Source: Massilia sp. Leaf139
Lineage (GTDB): Bacteria > Pseudomonadota > Gammaproteobacteria > Burkholderiales > Burkholderiaceae_D
Direction of reading: 5' to 3'
Assembly: GCF_001424165.1 (NCBI RefSeq)
Contig: NZ_LMOJ01000003.1
Coordinates: 62,791-126,790 of the forward strand
Length of the DNA stretch: 64,000 bases
In this document: piece by piece, positions 63,428-64,000 of the stretch
Position numbering within the stretch: the stretch's first letter is position 1
Layout: every line of letters begins with the position of its first letter
Notes under the pieces: model-generated
Told to the model about the DNA's origin: nothing
The model's database searches: none
What the model saw: only the letters and a program-made list of their open reading frames with translations
Position numbers and translations under genes: made by a program

Positions 63428-64000
63428 TTAAAACTCTCCGAGCTTGCGAATCGAATTTTCCAGCATGCCGTCATAGCCTTGCACCAGCTTTTGGAGCGCT
63501 TCGAAATGGCGCACCGTCTCGGTCATGCGCACCATTTCATACGGCGTGTTGACGTTGGAGCCCTCGAGGAACCCCGCGCGCAGTGCGGTGCCTGCCGGAG
63601 CGTCCTGGGCTTTCGCCTCCCCTGCCAGATAGAGGCCGGCGCCTGCGGCCTGTAGCTGGCCGGACTGCTCGAACGCGACCAGCTTTAGCCGGCCGACGAG
63701 GCGGCCTTCCTGACTGATATCGCCATTCGGAGCAATGCTGAAGGGAGTATTGGCGACGCGGATCTCTCCGCCCGTCCCCATCACAGGCAGATTCGAGCCG
63801 ACCACGAGGCGGCCCTGCACATCGGCGCGCAGGTTGCCGAGCTTGGTGTAGGCAGGGCCGTTCGGGGTCTGGACTTCGAAGAAGGCGGCGCCTTCGATAG
63901 CGACGTCCTGGGCATTACCGGTCGGCCGCATCGCGCCCGTACTTGCATCGACGGCGAGACTGACGGCGGGCGCCGCCTGGAAGCGCACCTGCGCCATGCG
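63428..64000 (-). CDS. flgF: Rod protein FlgF, 5' end outside the window
   Basis: At least 189 C-terminal residues of FlgF: DVAIEGAAFFEVQTPNGPAY, VGSNLPVMGTGGEIRVANTP and the final GSNVNTPYEMVRMTETVRHF. FlgF is ~240 residues, so the N-terminal rod motif lies beyond base 64000 and the Met near 63997 is internal. Confidence 0.92.
   Translation of the reverse strand, partial: RMAQVRFQAAPAVSLAVDASTGAMRPTGNAQDVAIEGAAFFEVQTPNGPAYTKLGNLRADVQGRLVVGSNLPVMGTGGEIRVANTPFSIAPNGDISQEGRLVGRLKLVAFEQSGQLQAAGAGLYLAGEAKAQDAPAGTALRAGFLEGSNVNTPYEMVRMTETVRHFEALQKLVQGYDGMLENSIRKLGEF

Noticed and set aside
1..64000. CRISPR arrays, rRNA or tRNA genes
   Set aside because: No regularly spaced ~30-base repeats with unique spacers and no cloverleaf or rRNA signatures were seen by eye. 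The 17-bp triplet at 35954 has unequal short spacing and is not a CRISPR.

Overview
The window looks like the chromosome of a high-GC betaproteobacterium, most likely Burkholderiales/Oxalobacteraceae (Massilia-, Duganella- or Janthinobacterium-like). This placement is inferred from gene content (flagellar proteins, a PHB-depolymerase-type esterase, a DNA polymerase II fragment, IS3/IS481/IS110 elements) and is not proven. The left two thirds (1-43.3 kb) is a mosaic accessory island. The right third (43.3-64 kb) is one compact block of flagellar genes, all on the minus strand.

Left island. A HEPN-type protein (46-1086) is followed by a NaeI-like restriction endonuclease, a Vsr mismatch endonuclease and a divergent C5-cytosine methyltransferase. 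Converging on the methyltransferase is a large minus-strand operon (17.7 to 4.5 kb). It encodes two ~900-residue proteins of unknown fold, a 1984-residue DUF1998 helicase, a frameshifted PD-(D/E)XK Fe-S nuclease and a small protein. The helicase plus cytosine methyltransferase plus two large unknown proteins fits a type II Druantia-like anti-phage system. A decayed integrase follows, then an ORF cut by an IS3 element, a WG-repeat lipoprotein, two uncharacterised ORFs, and a tyrosine recombinase/KfrA-like pair. That pair carries an inverted repeat with the geometry of a recombination core site.

Middle. From 27 to 32.6 kb lies an AT-richer four-gene minus-strand cluster: an Eco57I/TaqI-type N6-adenine methyltransferase, a protein with two GHKL ATPase domains plus a histidine-kinase-like H box, a receiver-domain protein and an unknown protein. 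I do not recognise this combination as a named system. A VapBC pair, an intact esterase and several gene fragments follow. At 37.6-39.2 kb there is a second unusual pair: a proteasome/HslV-like Ntn-hydrolase and a HEPN protein. These two modules are the best candidates here for undescribed defence or stress systems.

IS cluster. An IS481 element (39.5-40.6 kb) and an IS3 element (40.7-43.3 kb) abut the flagellar block. The IS3 element is split by an IS110-family element whose 5' non-coding end holds a strong candidate bridge RNA: loop segments match both element ends and the interrupted target.

Flagellar block. In transcription order: flgF(partial)-flgG-flgA-flgH-flgI-flgB-flgC-fliE-fliF-(fliG-position gene)-fliH-fliI-fliJ-(fliK-like)-flgD-flgE-fliM-fliN-fliO-fliP-fliA-TPR gene-unknown gene-fliQ-fliR-flhB-flhA. 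It is near complete for basal body, hook and export apparatus. Oddities are a FliG-position protein of only 186 residues, a short FliM without the usual N-terminal CheY-binding motif, NPTR instead of NPTH in FlhB, and fliA inside the operon. This suggests a reduced, possibly secondary flagellar system.
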